A DNA stretch of 64,000 nt from Prorocentrum cordatum (GCA_963575745.1 CAUYUJ010016908.1:147501-211500), one strand, 5' to 3'. Positions 1 to 9,792 are shown, counted from the first letter of the stretch. Translations and numbers: made by a program. Notes: a model not told the origin generated them from the letters alone.

Positions 1-171
1 AGTAGTAGTAGTAGTAGGGAGGGAGGAAGGGGAGGAGGGAGGAGGGAGGGAGCGACGGGAGGGGAGGGAGGGCGAAAAGCAACACCAGGACAGATTGCGA
101 AGCTCCCCACAGACGAAGGGGGCCCCCGAAGACCCGTCGAGCCACAACGGCTTGAGCCATGTAAACGCAAC

Positions 172-281
172 AACTCGGAGGTCCGCGCGGGGTTCTTGCG
201 TCGGCGCTGGGCCGCTTAGCGGTGTTTCCGGGGGAACGCGGTCCGGCGCCGTTCCAAGAAACCCGCGCGGACCTCCGAGCT
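172..281. repeat. Foldback element (CTCCGCGCGG family), inside copy 1
   Basis: The two halves are reverse complements over about 36 bp: ACTCGGAGGTCCGCGCGGG on the left and its complement ending at 281. The same foldback type recurs at 16685 (half), 27292, 34124, 36105 and weakly at 58841. Confidence 0.6.
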
Positions 282-338
282 GTTTCGCTTATGTCGTTTG
301 GTTCTCTACGTAGGCACGCCCCGGCGGGCGACGCCTGG

Positions 339-456
339 TTCCATAATCGTGGTTCGATTGATTTCGTCTCCGCCATGCAAGGCACGCCCCAACAGTATTT
401 CCATAATCGTGGTTCGATTGATTTCGTCTCCGCCATGCAAGGCACGCTCCTAGATG
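339..456 (+). repeat. 59-bp direct repeat, two units
   Basis: TTCCATAATCGTGGTTCG begins at 339 and again at 398, followed by the same ATTTCGTCTCCGCCATGCAA. The unit is also present twice in element copy 2 (36272-36389). Confidence 0.8.
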
Positions 457-477
457 ATACGTTTCCGGCGTATCAGG

Positions 478-1050
478 AGGGCCCCAGGAGGGCCTCAAGC
501 GGCCCCCAGAGATGTGCAACGGCCGTTACACATCTCAGGGGTCATTGTGGGGCCGTCTTGGGGCCCGCTCGGGGCCCTCTTGGGGCCGTCTTGGGCCCTG
601 ATGAGCCCCCTGCGCCGTCTGGAAGGGGCCCAAGAAGGCCTCCAGAGGGCCCCGAGAGGGTCCCAGGAGGCCCCCAGAGATGTGCAACGGCCGTTGCACA
701 TCTCAGGGGTCGTTGCGGGGCCCGTTCGTGGCGCTCTTGGGGCCATCTTGGAGCTCTCTTGAGCCCCCTGCGGGCTTCCTGAGCCGTCTGGGAGGGGCCC
801 AAGTAGGCCCCAAGAGGGCTGCGAGAGGGTTCCAAGAGGCCCCCAGAGATGTGCAACGGCCGTTGCACCTCTCAAGGGTTGTCTTGGGGCCATCTTGGGG
901 CCCGTTCGAGGCCCTTTTGAGGCCATCTTGGAACCCTCTTGAGCCCCCCGCGGGCTTCGTGGGCCGTCTGGGAGGGGCCCAAAAAGGCCCCAAGAGGGCC
1001 CCGAGAGGGTCCCAAGAGGCCCCCAGAGATGTGCAATGGCCGACGGCTGT
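478..1050 (+). repeat. About 170-bp tandem array, each unit carrying a 26-bp palindrome
   Basis: Four units start their palindrome at 510, 678, 847 and 1027. The unit at 678 is a perfect 26-bp palindrome, AGATGTGCAACGG followed by its own reverse complement; the others carry one or more substitutions and the last keeps only the left half. Between palindromes the sequence is made of GGGGCCC, CTTGGGGCC and CCCAAGAGG motifs. The array is copied at 36411-36983. Confidence 0.8.
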
Positions 1051-1212
1051 GCTGTGCTAGGCCGTGCTGAACTGCGATGTGCCATGCCGCGATCGTGCTC
1101 TACATAGCGTTGTGAATCGAGTCCTCTTTGCATCCGAGTCCTGACCGAACTGATCTGGATCTTAAGCTCGAGCTGCCTGAGCAGATGGTAGCTGCCCCAG
1201 AACTAATCGACA

Positions 1213-1400
1213 GGGGGACATGCCAGGAGGACGCGCCGCGGAACGTCCCAAGGGACGCGCCAGGCGACGTGCCAAGGGACGTGCCAAGGGCACGCACCGC
1301 GGGACGTGCCAAGGGGACGCGCTACGGAACGTGCCAATGGACGTGCACCGCGCGACGTGCCAGGGGGACTCGCCACGGGACGCTCCGCGGAACGTGCCAG
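1213..1400 (+). repeat. Short-period degenerate array (GGACGTGCCAAGG type)
   Basis: About ten imperfect repeats of a 16-22 bp motif containing ACGTGCCA(A/G)GG. This array accounts for the long open frame here, which I do not regard as coding. Confidence 0.65.
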
Positions 1401-1465
1401 GCAACATGCCAGGCTGCAATGCTAAGGGTATCGATATTGATGTACCGTGCCGAGGGCTGTGCTGT

Positions 1466-1765
1466 GCCTGGGCGACCTGGACACGTGAAAACACGCGTTT
1501 CGCTCAAGACGTTCTCAGCACATCCTCATGCTAGACATCCGCCTGGGCAACCTGGACACGTGCAAACAAGCGTCTCGATCGAGACTTCCTCGACACATCC
1601 TCATGCTAGACATCCGCCTGGGCGACCTGGACACGTGAGAACTAGCCTCTGGTTCGAGACATCCTCAACAAATCCTCATGCTAGACATCTAACTGGGCAA
1701 CCTGGAGGCGTGAAAACCAAGCGTCTCGCTCGAGACATCCTCAAGACCTGGGCACGTGAAAACAA
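1466..1765 (+). repeat. 75-bp tandem array, four units
   Basis: The motif CCTGGACACGTGAAAAC recurs at a 75-bp spacing (ACACGTG at 1481, 1556, 1631; variant at 1706), with TCCTCATGCTAGACATC in each unit. Copied in the second element at about 37399-37697. Confidence 0.8.
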
Positions 1766-1830
1766 GCATTTCACTTGTTGTTGTCTTGTTTTGTCTTTTG
1801 TTTTTTTTGCCGCACTGTCTGGCAACCAAG

Positions 1831-1944
1831 GAGCAAATCAGTTACCAGACGGCGAAGCAGTCGACGCGCCAAATGCGCGCCAACCGCGAGCTGCGCCAAA
1901 CGCGCGTTGAGGATGTAAACGCGGAGTTGTGGATGTTGATGTAG
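1831..1944 (+). pseudogene. Possible captured internal exon (copy 1, stop at its 3' end)
   Basis: A T-rich tract (about 1775-1808) precedes an AG at 1829-1830, followed by an open stretch reading EQISYQTAKQSTRQMRANR and then ELRQTRVEDVNAELWMLM. The stretch ends in TAG at 1942-1944, directly before GTACTT. In copy 2 the same codon is AAG, giving a normal AAG|GTACTT donor. The charged, helix-like composition and the splice-like flanks suggest an exon. No family is recognised and chance remains possible. Confidence 0.25.
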
Positions 1945-2036
1945 GTACTTGCTCACTCCAGAAGATGGGATGTATGGATATATACGTCTTAGGTGCTATT
2001 ATTTCGGTTGGAGTTGGAGCAACACGCAGCAGACAA

Positions 2037-2245
2037 TGTCTGCGGTGCGAACGGCAACGGCCCCCCCTGCTGTATGCGGGTGTATCCCACTGTCGCCTCA
2101 CACTTCTGCAAGCCTACACTCCCTGGGTCGGCTGCCACGGACCGCCGTCACGGCACACTGTCTGCAGTGCGAGCGGGAATCATGCCCCCTGCTATTTGCG
2201 GGTGCATGCCGCTCAGCCCTCACAACTCGCGCAGCAAAGTTACGC
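2037..2245 (+). repeat. 122-bp direct repeat, two diverged units
   Basis: TGTCTGCGGTGCGAACGG at 2037 and TGTCTGCAGTGCGAGCGG at 2159 begin two diverged units that also share CCCCCTGCT(A/G)T and GCGGGTG(T/C)AT. Present again in copy 2. Confidence 0.65.
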
Positions 2246-2366
2246 GCTAACTCATTACACCAATGGCGATGACGAGAAGGCAGCGGAGGCGCAATGCCAC
2301 GAAAAGAAAGGAGAGAATTGAAGAATTGTGGGGACTCTGGGGGCATTCATTGCCGTGTTGGTGCTA

Positions 2367-3855
2367 TCTTTGTGTGTGTGTGTGTGGTGTGTGGTGTGTG
2401 GTGCGTGGTGTGTGGTGTGTGGTGTGTGTGGTGTGTGTGGTGTGTGTGGTGTGTGTGGTGTGTGTGGTGTGTGTGGTGTGTGTGGTGTGTGTGGTGTGTG
2501 TGGTGTGTGTGGTGTGTGTGTGTGGTGTGTGTGGTGTGTGTGGTGTGTGTGGTGTGTGTGGTGTGTGTGGTGTGTGTGGTGTGTGTGGTGTGTGTGGTGT
2601 GTGCTTTGTGTGTGCTTTGTGTGTGCTTTGTGTGTGCTTTGTGTGTGCTTTGTGTGTGCTTTGTGTGTGGTGTGCGTGGTGTGTGTGGTGTGTGTGTGGT
2701 GTGTGTGGTGTGTGTGGTGTGTGTGGTGTGTGTGGTTTTTTTTTTGTGTGGTTGTTTTTTTTTTTTTGTGTGGTGTGTGTGGTGTGTGTGGTGTGTGTGG
2801 TGTTGTGTTGGTGTGTGTGGGTGTGTGGTTTTGTGTGGTGTGTGTGGTGGTGTTGTGTGGTGTTGGGTGTGGTGTGTTTGGTGTGTCGCGTGTGTCGCGT
2901 GTGTCGCGTGTGTCGCGTGTGTCGCGTGTGTCGCGTGTGTCGCGTCTGTCGCGTGCGTCGCGTGTGTCGCGTGTGTCGCGTGTGTCGCGGGTGTCGCGTG
3001 TGTCGCGTGTGTCGCGTGTGTCGCGTGTGTCGCGTGTGTCGCGTGCGTCGCGTGCGTCGCGTGCGTCGCGTGTGTCGCGCGTGTCGCGTGTGTCGCGCGT
3101 GTCGCGCGTGTCGCGTGTGTCGCGTGCGTCGCGTGCGTCGCGTGTGTCGCGTGTGTCGCGTGTGTCGCGTGCGTCGCGTGTGTCGCGTGTGTCGCGTGCG
3201 TCGCGTGTGTCGCGTGTGTCGCGTGCGTCGCGTGTGTCGCGCGTGTCGCGTGTGTCGCGTGTGTCGCGTGTGTCGCGTGTGTCGCGCGTGTCGCGCGTGT
3301 CGCGCGCGTCGCGCGCGTCGCGCGTGTCGCGCGCGTCGCGCGTGTCGCGCGTGTCGCGCGTGTCGCGCGTGTCGCGGTGGTTCGTGTTTGTGGTGTTGTG
3401 TCGTGTGTGGCGTGTGGGTCGTAGTGTGTCGTTGTGTGTCGTGTGTGTCGGGGTGTCGTGTGTGTCCTTGGTGTCGTGTGTGCCGCGTGTGCCGGTGTTC
3501 TGCCGCGTGTGCCGCGGGTGCCGCGTGTGCCGGCGTGGCCGCGTGTGCCGCGTGTGCCGAGTGCGCAGTGCGCCGCGTGCGCGCGTGCGCCGCGTGAGAC
3601 GCCGTGTGCCGCGTGTGCGCGTTGCCGCGTGTGCCGCGTGTGCCGCGTGTCGCGTGTCGGTGTGCGCGCGCGTGTGCGTGTGCGTGTGCGTGTGCGTGTG
3701 CGTTGTGCGTGTGCGTGTGCGTGTGGCGTGTGCGTGCGCGTGTGCGTGGCGTGTGCGTGTGCGTGTGCAGTGTGGCGTGTGCGTGTGCGTGTGCGTGTGC
3801 GTGTGCGTGTGCGTGTGCGTGTGCGTGTGCGTGTGCGTGTCGTGTGCGTGTGCGT

Positions 3856-3938
<83 letters not shown>

Positions 3939-4598
3939 GGCGTGTGCGTGTGCGTGTGCGTGTGCGTGTGCGTGTGCGTGTGCGTGTGCGTGTGCGTGTG
4001 CGTGTGCGTGTGCGTGTGCGTGTGCGTGTGCGTGTGCGTTTGCGCGTGCGCGTGCGCGTGCGCGTGCGCGTGCGCGTGCGCGTGCGCGTGCGCGTGCGCG
4101 TGCGCGTGCGCGTGCGCGTGCGCGTGCGCGTGCGCGTGCGCGTGCGCGTGCGAGTGCGCGTGCGCGTGCGCGTGCGCGTGCGCGTGCGCGTGCGCGTGCG
4201 CGTGCGCGTGCGCGTGCGCGTGCGCGTGCGCGTGCGCGTGCGCGTGCGCGTGCGCGTGCGCGTGCGCGTGCGCGTGCGCGTGCGCGTGCGCGTGCGCGTG
4301 CGCGGGCGCGTGCGCGTGCGCGTGCGCGTGCGCGTGCGCATGCGCGTGCGCGTGCGCGTTCGCGTTCGCGTGCGCGTGCGCGTGCGCGTGCGTGTGCGTG
4401 TGCGCGTGCGTGTGCGTGTGCGTGTGCGTGTGCGTGTGCGTGTGCGTGTGCGTGTGCGTGTGCGTGTGCGTGTGAGTGTGCGTGTGCGTGTGCGTGTGCG
4501 TGTGCGTGTGCGTGTGCGTGTGCGTGTGCGTGTGCGTGTGCGTGTGCGTGTGCGTGTGCGCGTGCGTGTGCGCGTGCGTGTGTGCGTGTGTGTGCGAA
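2367..4598 (+). repeat. Compound GT-rich satellite with long alternating purine-pyrimidine block
   Basis: Blocks in order: GTGTGTGTG/GTGTGG (2367-2750), T-runs and GTGTGGT (2751-2885), a 9-bp unit TGTGTCGCG (2886-3375), CCGCGTGTG (3480-3660), GTGCGT (3660-4030), GCGTGC (4030-4390), GTGCGT (4390-4598). Units of 3, 6 or 9 bp leave all six frames open, which explains the huge Cys/Val/Arg or His/Thr/Ala frames; none is a gene. From about 3660 to 4598 purines and pyrimidines alternate almost without break. Confidence 0.95.
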
Positions 4599-4710
4599 CA
4601 AAGAAAATGACGCCCGGGCCCCACATTTGCGGTCGAGGCGCCGGCCCCCGGCCCTCGGACCCAGTCCCCCGCTAGATGTATAATCCTGCACCACGGCAGG
4701 GCAGGCGGGT

Positions 4711-5044
4711 TCAATAGCCGATTGCGGAGGAGCCCTGTCGATGCGGAGCTTGACCATCCGGACCCGCCGATAAGGATATCATCTTCTGGCACCCTGCCTC
4801 GAGCGTCGCAGCCTCCGTGCAATCATCCTCACCCAGCAGCCCTCCGACATGAAACCCAGCACGCCGAAGGTTCTTAAGGTAGACGTTCAAATACTGCTGC
4901 CCCTCGCCAGTGTGACAGTGGACGATTTTAAGCTCCACCGGCCCGAAGTTCACCCACTTCGGCTTGTTGTCGCGCGCGCCGAAAGTTGAAGTGGAAGCCT
5001 CCGGGCTGCGCCTTGTCTGCCCACGTCCCTGCGACGTTGACCTC
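4711..5044 (-). pseudogene. Captured host-gene 3' exon, frameshifted copy
   Basis: On the minus strand a splice-acceptor-like TATTTATTTCCAG is followed by an exon ending at TGA (4711-4713). Downstream of the break it reads KPKWVNFGPVELKIV, then GGLLGEDDCTEAA and CQKMISL. Compared with 38611-38946 two bases are missing at the run of CG near 4980, so VNVAGTWADKAQPGGFHFNF and the rest are in different frames. A conserved Tyr is also Cys (GEDDC versus GEDDY). I read it as a decayed copy of the exon carried by element copy 2. Confidence 0.6.
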
Positions 5045-5107
5045 CTGGAAATAAATATCCGAGCATCGTGCTCGCAGTCGACGCGCGTCGACGTGCGTCG
5101 GCCCTGG

Positions 5108-5395
5108 AGATGTGCAATGGCCGTTGCACATCTCCAGGGGTCGTCTTGGAGCCGTCTTGGTGCCCTCCCGGAGCCGTCTCGGAGCCTCCTGGGAGCCTCT
5201 CGGCGCCTCAAGGGGGCTTAAAGGGGCCCCAAGAGCGTTCGAAGAGGGCCTCAAATATGGTGTGCAATTGCGCACCGTCAGACGCCTTCTCGGAGCTCTT
5301 GGGGTCCTCTTGGGGCCTTCTTGGGATCCTCTCGGGACCTTTTTGGGCCCCCACTGGTCCCTCTTAGGGCCTTGTTGGGGCCTGTTTTTTTTTGG
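5108..5395 (+). repeat. Isolated palindrome unit plus GGGGCC/CTTGGGGC array
   Basis: AGATGTGCAATGGCCGTTGC starts a 26-bp near-palindrome of the type found at 510-1050. It is followed by imperfect repeats of TCTTGG(A/G)GCC(G/C)TC up to a T-run and G-run at 5383-5402. Confidence 0.65.
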
Positions 5396-6174
5396 GGGGG
5401 GGTTCAAGAGAACCCGTAGGTCCGCGGGGATCTCCGGAGGTTTGGAGGGCCCGAGGGTGCCTAAATTACATGGACATACGTACATCGTGCAGGACATACT
5501 TACATCGTGCAGGTGTGATGGCCAGTGCAGTTGGTTGAGGCTGTAGGCGAGGCCTCTCCTTCCTCCTTCCTTCTAGGCCTCCTCTTCCCGCCTCCCCGTC
5601 TCTGCCTGTCCACACTCCCGGAACGAAGGGCTGAGAGCGAGATGAATCCGCATCACCTCAGGAAGGCTTTGAACGAAGCAACGCCAGCCATTACTCAATT
5701 GACCGTCAACCGTGATTGCTGACGCATGCGAGCACGGTGCCTGTACCACGCGCCGGAAGGATAATTCCCCCCATGCCAGTGATGCTGGTTCCCAGTGCAA
5801 TGCAACTCCCTCCTCCTCCTCCTCGCCGTCTGCTTTCTTCTCCTCCTCCGCCTACCTCTCGCCCTCCTCGTCCTTTTTCTATGGAGCGCGGGCGGGCCCG
5901 AAGACGCTGGTGACCGTCTCCAAAGAAGAGACGCTACTGAGCAGCCGCCCGCCTGGTAGGACCGCGTCGGGCGTTCCCGACGGGCGGCTCGCGCCAGAAC
6001 GGCCCCAGTCGACACTACGCGGGCGGACAAACTTCCCCCCCCCCCCGAGGTCGCCGCCGAGTCTGCACGACAGCTGGAATGTAATCCGCCGCCGCGCCTG
6101 CACGGCAATGCCGCGTTAGAAAGCCCGTGGACTGTCTGGCTGGGTTTATATTTTCTTCTGGACGACCCTCCCCG
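5396..6174. other. Interior of copy 1, no recognised gene
   Basis: This part holds a pyrimidine-rich stretch (5555-5615) followed on the plus strand by a short open segment, MNPHHLRKALNEATPAITQL, ending at a stop (5722). The same segment is in copy 2 with two substitutions. It could be a terminal exon but no family is recognised. The remainder is C/T-rich (5810-5880) with no clear feature. Confidence 0.3.
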
Positions 6175-6560
6175 CTACTAACGTCGGTACGAATGCACCC
6201 CTGTGCCTGTATACGCATCCAGCATGTACATCGCTGTGCCTGCGTACACCACAAAGCCCGTGTACACCTCCAGGGCACGGCCCCATACCCCCGTTGCCTG
6301 CGCGGACAACAGTAATTATCATTGCGTACGACAATGCTGGACACCACCGCGCCTGTGTGCACCACAATTGCCGCCGCAGCCGGCGTGTGCGCTATGCACG
6401 CCGAACTGCTCGTTGTTTCCACTGCTGGGTGTGCCGCCGCGCCTGCGTGGGTGCCACATCAGCCTGCGCGCGCCTCGCGCCTCTACATACCACAAGCAAA
6501 TGCCTGCGCACGCTGCAAACACGTTCCGCGCGCACTACGAACAGCATACCTGTGCGCTAA
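6175..6560 (+). repeat. Right subterminal array of 18-20 bp motifs
   Basis: Degenerate repeats of CCTGTGTACACCACA-like words (GTGCCTGCGTACACCACA, CCCGTGTACACC, GCCTGTGTGCACCACA) fill the region inside the right terminus. A related array lies inside the left terminus of copy 2 (34740-35470). Short repeats next to both ends are typical of transposase-binding regions; that role is inferred. Confidence 0.5.
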
Positions 6561-6617
6561 ACAACACGCGCTGCTGCAACGGGGGTGGGTGGGGCGGCGG
6601 GCGTGATGTTATCTACT

Positions 6618-6750
6618 GGGTGGGTGGGTGGGTTTGTTTTGTGGTGTTTTGTTTTATTACATCCTTTTTTGTAACCTTTGGCGTTTATCCTCTGGTATTC
6701 GGGGGGCCACATAACGCGCGTTATGTGTTCGAGTATAAAAACTTGAGCTC
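6618..6750. other. Right terminus of copy 1: quadruplex motif, palindrome, inverted repeat
   Basis: GGGTGGGTGGGTGGG (6618-6632), the perfect palindrome CACATAACGCGCGTTATGTG (6708-6727) and ATAAAAACTTGAGCTC (6735-6750). If the element makes a 9-bp target duplication as copy 2 does, the flanking copy here is AAGGGAAGG (6751-6759). Confidence 0.7.
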
Positions 6751-6767
6751 AAGGGAAGGGCCGAGGG

Positions 6768-6955
6768 ATTCGGCGGTGGACAAACCTCCCTTTAGCAAAC
6801 CTCCCTTCAGTGAAAACGGCCTGGGACCGAAACCGACGGACCTGGACCCGCAAAAATGACGGCCGCGACGCCCTCTGGCGAACCGAAAACGGCCAATTCG
6901 CTAATCGACGTGTCAGGGTGGGGGGCCTACCCACCCCCGAGGGTAGGGGGACGGG
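6768..6955. mobile_element. Short inverted-repeat element, GGTGGACAAACCTCCC family
   Basis: The left end CGGCGGTGGACAAACCTCCC is matched, less well, by the right end ...CCTACCCACCCCCGAG. The body includes ACGGCCTGGGACCGAAACCG. It is nearly identical to 13373-13553; a right end alone lies at about 16790-16830. No coding capacity. Confidence 0.65.
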
Positions 6956-7055
6956 GGGAAGGCTTCTCACAAGGAGGCTGCTCCTGAGAAGGCGCTGGCT
7001 CGACATCTGCACAGAAGGCCCGCGCCCTTCTAGGAAGCAGGGGTCCTTCTAAGAT

Positions 7056-7342
7056 CAGGTCGGGCATGTCCCCCTACAGGCGGAGTTTGGGCGAACAATA
7101 AGAGATACCCAACAAAAATCAAAAATAATCATGGTAGGAGGTTTTATCCGCCCCCGAGGGAAGCGAGGATGGGAGATCCACGGGCTGGGGCCGGACCTGC
7201 CGCCGGCAGCACCCGGCGCGGGCGGGCCGTGTCTGTGCCTGCAGACGTGCCTGCAGAAGAGAATAGGCTGCACGCTCACAGCCAGATCGAGGCCCTCGAG
7301 CGAGCAAAACGCAGATCCTGCCACGCCACGTGCCTGGCGTGA
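7056..7342 (+). mobile_element. TTA-GGTCGGGC family, 5' end only
   Basis: CAGGTCGGGCATGTCCCCCT starts a 5' end like those at 25238 and 56801 (CTACAGGCGGAGTTTGGG, then AATAAGAGATACC), but the sequence diverges after about 80 bp. A complete copy follows at 7343, so both could share one right end. Confidence 0.5.
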
Positions 7343-7494
7343 AGTCGGGCCTGTCCCTCTACAGGAGGACGCTTCAAAACGATCAAAAAAATAGTCTCGG
7401 GACGATGTTCGGACCATTTTTGAACATGTTGGGGGTATTTTGGGGGTGTTCAAGTTTTCGCCAAAAATCCCCTGTAATGGGACACGCCCGACCT
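7343..7494. mobile_element. TTA-GGTCGGGC family, complete short copy
   Basis: About 152 bp between AGTCGGGCCTGTCCCTCTAC and GGGACACGCCCGACCTAA, whose reverse complement TTAGGTCGGGCGTGTCCC matches the left end. The interior shares AAAAATAGTC with other copies. Confidence 0.7.
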
Positions 7495-8008
7495 AAGCCT
7501 AGCGCCAGAGGTGGCGACATCGAAATAGACGCATGATGTCAACCTGCCGAGGCTGTTCCGAGGGCAAGCTCTGTGCGGCGCACAAACCAGACACGGTATG
7601 GCAGGCATGGGCATAACTACAGAGACAAGGCAGAGAGAGAACAAGGCACAGCGAGACAGAGGCACCAAGAGATAGAGACCCAGAAGGACTGCCACCAACA
7701 CCGACGGGGACGCTAATCATCCGATGAACTGGCTGAGTGCCTGGACCGCTAACTGCCAGGTAGACTCAAAGGCCGGCGGACGAACGGCCAGACGATCAGC
7801 ACACGACGAGACCGACGCGACGGGCAGGGCGGGCACGACGCAAGGGACGGGAAGGACGGATAGGGTGTGTGCCGGAAGAGCGCCCATGTCAGGCCAGCAC
7901 GCTGCTGTCCGAAAAAGAGCTCTCGCCTTGAGGGCGGAGAATGTGGCAACGCCAGGCGAGCGTGCAAGAAATCCTGGCACCAAGCGCGCAGTCGGCATGA
8001 AGCGAGCG
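7495..8008. other. No gene seen
   Basis: Apparently low-copy sequence with a purine-rich stretch (7615-7690). No repeat family or protein-like frame recognised. Confidence 0.3.
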
Positions 8009-8160
8009 AGCCCTGAGGAAAACAGGCCCTGGACCCTGGGGCCTTCCCCCAAGACCAACTTTTCGTCTAGAGCAGCTGATTGATGGCCCTGGGGCCCGAG
8101 GAGAGCTCCGCGAGCCCGAAATCGGCGAAAAACCTCGGGACCCACTTCCCTCAGGACCCG
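8009..8160. mobile_element. Short inverted-repeat element, GGTCCTGGGGGAAAC family
   Basis: Aligns along its length with 31616-31759 (shared GCGAGCCC..., CGGCGAAA.ACCTC). Ends are CCCTGAGGAAAACAGG and CCACTTCCCTCAGGACCC, which are inverted copies. A left-end fragment lies at 27203. Confidence 0.55.
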
Positions 8161-8362
8161 CTTGCCTCATGGCAAAAACGCGCAGGACGGACGAACATGG
8201 GAGGCACAAGGACATACTAGTACTATACGTCCTCCCTGGAGGCGCGCGTCCGACCCGAACATTTACCCATCTTGTAGCACATCGTTTCCCGAGCGGTGTG
8301 GCCAGAAAGCGCCCGCCACGACGCACATACTACAAGATTTCTCGGTGCGCGCGTCAACCCGG

Positions 8363-8636
8363 TGAAGCAGTTGTCGGGCAGAGGTGCCAGTTGCAGACAG
8401 TCTCCACTTTCCCCTGCCCTGCCCCCCTTGCCTCTCCTTCGTCCTCTTTCTCCCGTAGCACTGCTCGAGTCCGTTTCCCCGGAAGGGGCCACACTGGCCA
8501 GGCAGGAGGCGCTTATGTTCGATGGTGGGCCTCAGGCGGACAAGAAAGTGCACTGGCGATCATTGTCGGTGATCCATCCTGCATCTTGCGATTGTTCTCT
8601 TCCAGATCATGTGCAATGCATTCCATACTCGTCGAG
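8363..8636 (+). repeat. Left terminal direct repeat of the retroelement
   Basis: Begins TGAAGCAGTTGTCGGGCAG and ends CCATACTCGTCGAG. Differs from 12462-12735 by C/A in TCCT(C/A)TTTCTCC and by C/A in ACTGGC(C/A)AGGC. The first in-frame ATG of the element (8515) lies inside it. Confidence 0.85.
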
Positions 8637-9792
8637 AGGGAGTGACTGCAGGTGCGGAGGTGTTGATTGTGCTCCTGCACACGATACTGTACCGTCTGCA
8701 GCGCCGTGCGGACCTCGCATTGTTGGTGCGTGTTCTTCACGATCCATGTTCTCTGTCAGATCCATACATTTATTCATATTTTGCTTTGTTTTCTTTGATT
8801 GTGCGCCTTGTGCGGCGTCAACTTTTGCACAGGATATCGACCGCGTGGCTGAGAGGGTTCTCGGGGGGGACCTTAGTCTGCAGGATGCGGCCCGGTCTGG
8901 GGCAGTAGGCGCTGCTATAAAGATGGTGAGCGGGCTGGTCCCGGATGCGTTCCCCGTGTTTTGCCTACCTTGGTCCTCGCTTGTGCCTTCGCTCGGCCAG
9001 CAGAGGCCGGAGATGTTGCAGGTATTGACTGGACTAGGTACTTACACGGCCGTGCAGCTCATGATTGCCCGGCCCAGTGCAAGGTGGGCCGAGGCTCTGC
9101 GTGCAGTTCTGGACGTCTTGATGGATACTCACATGAAAAAGCCGACCTTCAGGGCCAAGCCGATCAAGATGTTGTTGTGCACCCTCACAGTCTGCGCGTC
9201 CACGCTGGAGTTGAGATCCTTGTTTTTGTCAGGCCGGCGTTCGCGCCTGAGGGCATGGAGATTGTGTCGCCCGCTGATGCCCGTCACTGCGGACGCGCTG
9301 GCTGCCACAGGTACGGTAGGATCACTACTCTCTGCCAGAGTTTTGGTCGATTTCGTTGCTTTGCAGCTCAAGTACGCTATTGGTGATTCCGCCCATGCGC
9401 ACGTTTATCAACTTTTCACCGCTAGTTCTGAGTATATTGGTCTCGCCCGCTGCAAACGGCGCAGCCTGAAGGATTCAGGGTTAGCGGGAGGCGTTTGCAG
9501 GTATTTCGAGCACTACGGATCCTTCACGAAGCTGGCGGCCTCACGCCGTGCCCGGGTACCGACGCAGGCACGCTACCTGTCGTTATTGGGCACGCCGCAT
9601 TGCAAGCTTCGCTGTATCTGCGTTGGTGCTTCAGGTGAGCAGTCAGCGGCCTCACTGGAGAGCTTTGATTGGTTGGGCACACCCTCGTGCGAATTATATT
9701 CACTCGGTTGGAGGGCCGCCTCTGCCTCCGACATCTTGCACGTCGACGCCTTCCCCTTCGAGTGCGTGCCGGGCGCGCCGTTCTCAGCGTGA
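8515..9792 (+). CDS. Retroelement N-terminal protein part with GIY-YIG nuclease domain
   Basis: Open frame from the first ATG in the left direct repeat to a stop at 9790-9792 (426 codons). The first 230 residues or so match nothing I recognise. The C-terminal part has the GIY-YIG order: VY (9403-9408), 8 residues later EYIG (9430-9441), then RYFEH with the paired Arg and Glu-His (9499-9513), then a candidate catalytic Glu in ASLESFDWLG (Glu codon 9658-9660), the position where this superfamily has its metal-binding Glu. The domain would nick target DNA to prime reverse transcription. The GIY is degenerate (HVY). The frame ends just after the domain while the polymerase continues in the next frame, implying a frameshift or intron around 9770-9792. 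Confidence 0.65.
   Translation: MFDGGPQADKKVHWRSLSVIHPASCDCSLPDHVQCIPYSSRGSDCRCGGVDCAPAHDTVPSAAPCGPRIVGACSSRSMFSVRSIHLFIFCFVFFDCAPCAASTFAQDIDRVAERVLGGDLSLQDAARSGAVGAAIKMVSGLVPDAFPVFCLPWSSLVPSLGQQRPEMLQVLTGLGTYTAVQLMIARPSARWAEALRAVLDVLMDTHMKKPTFRAKPIKMLLCTLTVCASTLELRSLFLSGRRSRLRAWRLCRPLMPVTADALAATGTVGSLLSARVLVDFVALQLKYAIGDSAHAHVYQLFTASSEYIGLARCKRRSLKDSGLAGGVCRYFEHYGSFTKLAASRRARVPTQARYLSLLGTPHCKLRCICVGASGEQSAASLESFDWLGTPSCELYSLGWRAASASDILHVDAFPFECVPGAPFSA

Larger units (their letters stand above)
1..6750. mobile_element. Large inverted-repeat element, copy 1 (left end lies before the window)
   Basis: Bases 1 to about 2340 and 4600 to 6750 match 35934 to about 38280 and 38498 to 40588 almost base for base; only the microsatellite between them differs in length (about 2.2 kb here, 0.2 kb there). 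The right end ATAAAAACTTGAGCTC is the reverse complement of the left end of copy 2 at 34631, so this is a second insertion of the same element cut by the window edge inside an (AGT)n tract. A 74-bp AT-rich stretch (6633-6706) is present here and absent in copy 2. No transposase-like frame was found, so it is probably mobilised in trans. Confidence 0.75.

Noticed and set aside
339-456. GTGGTTCGATT..CGCCA resembling a tRNA B-box and 3' end
   Set aside because: No A-box, acceptor or anticodon stem pairing around it; it is simply the 59-bp direct repeat.
598-625. CTGATGAG resembling a hammerhead ribozyme core
   Set aside because: No matching GAAA and cleavage-site strands at the right spacing; it lies in a GC-rich tandem array. 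The retroelement's terminal repeats also lack the core.
1756-1944. Small secreted protein (signal-peptide-like MKTSISLVVVLFCLLFFL)
   Set aside because: The hydrophobic stretch is the translation of a T-rich tract and differs between the two element copies by an indel in the T-run.
2255-4822. Very long open frames (up to 855 codons) in all six frames
   Set aside because: They are produced by 3-, 6- and 9-bp simple repeats lacking stop codons; the products are Thr-His, Cys-Val or Arg repeats and copy 2 lacks most of them.
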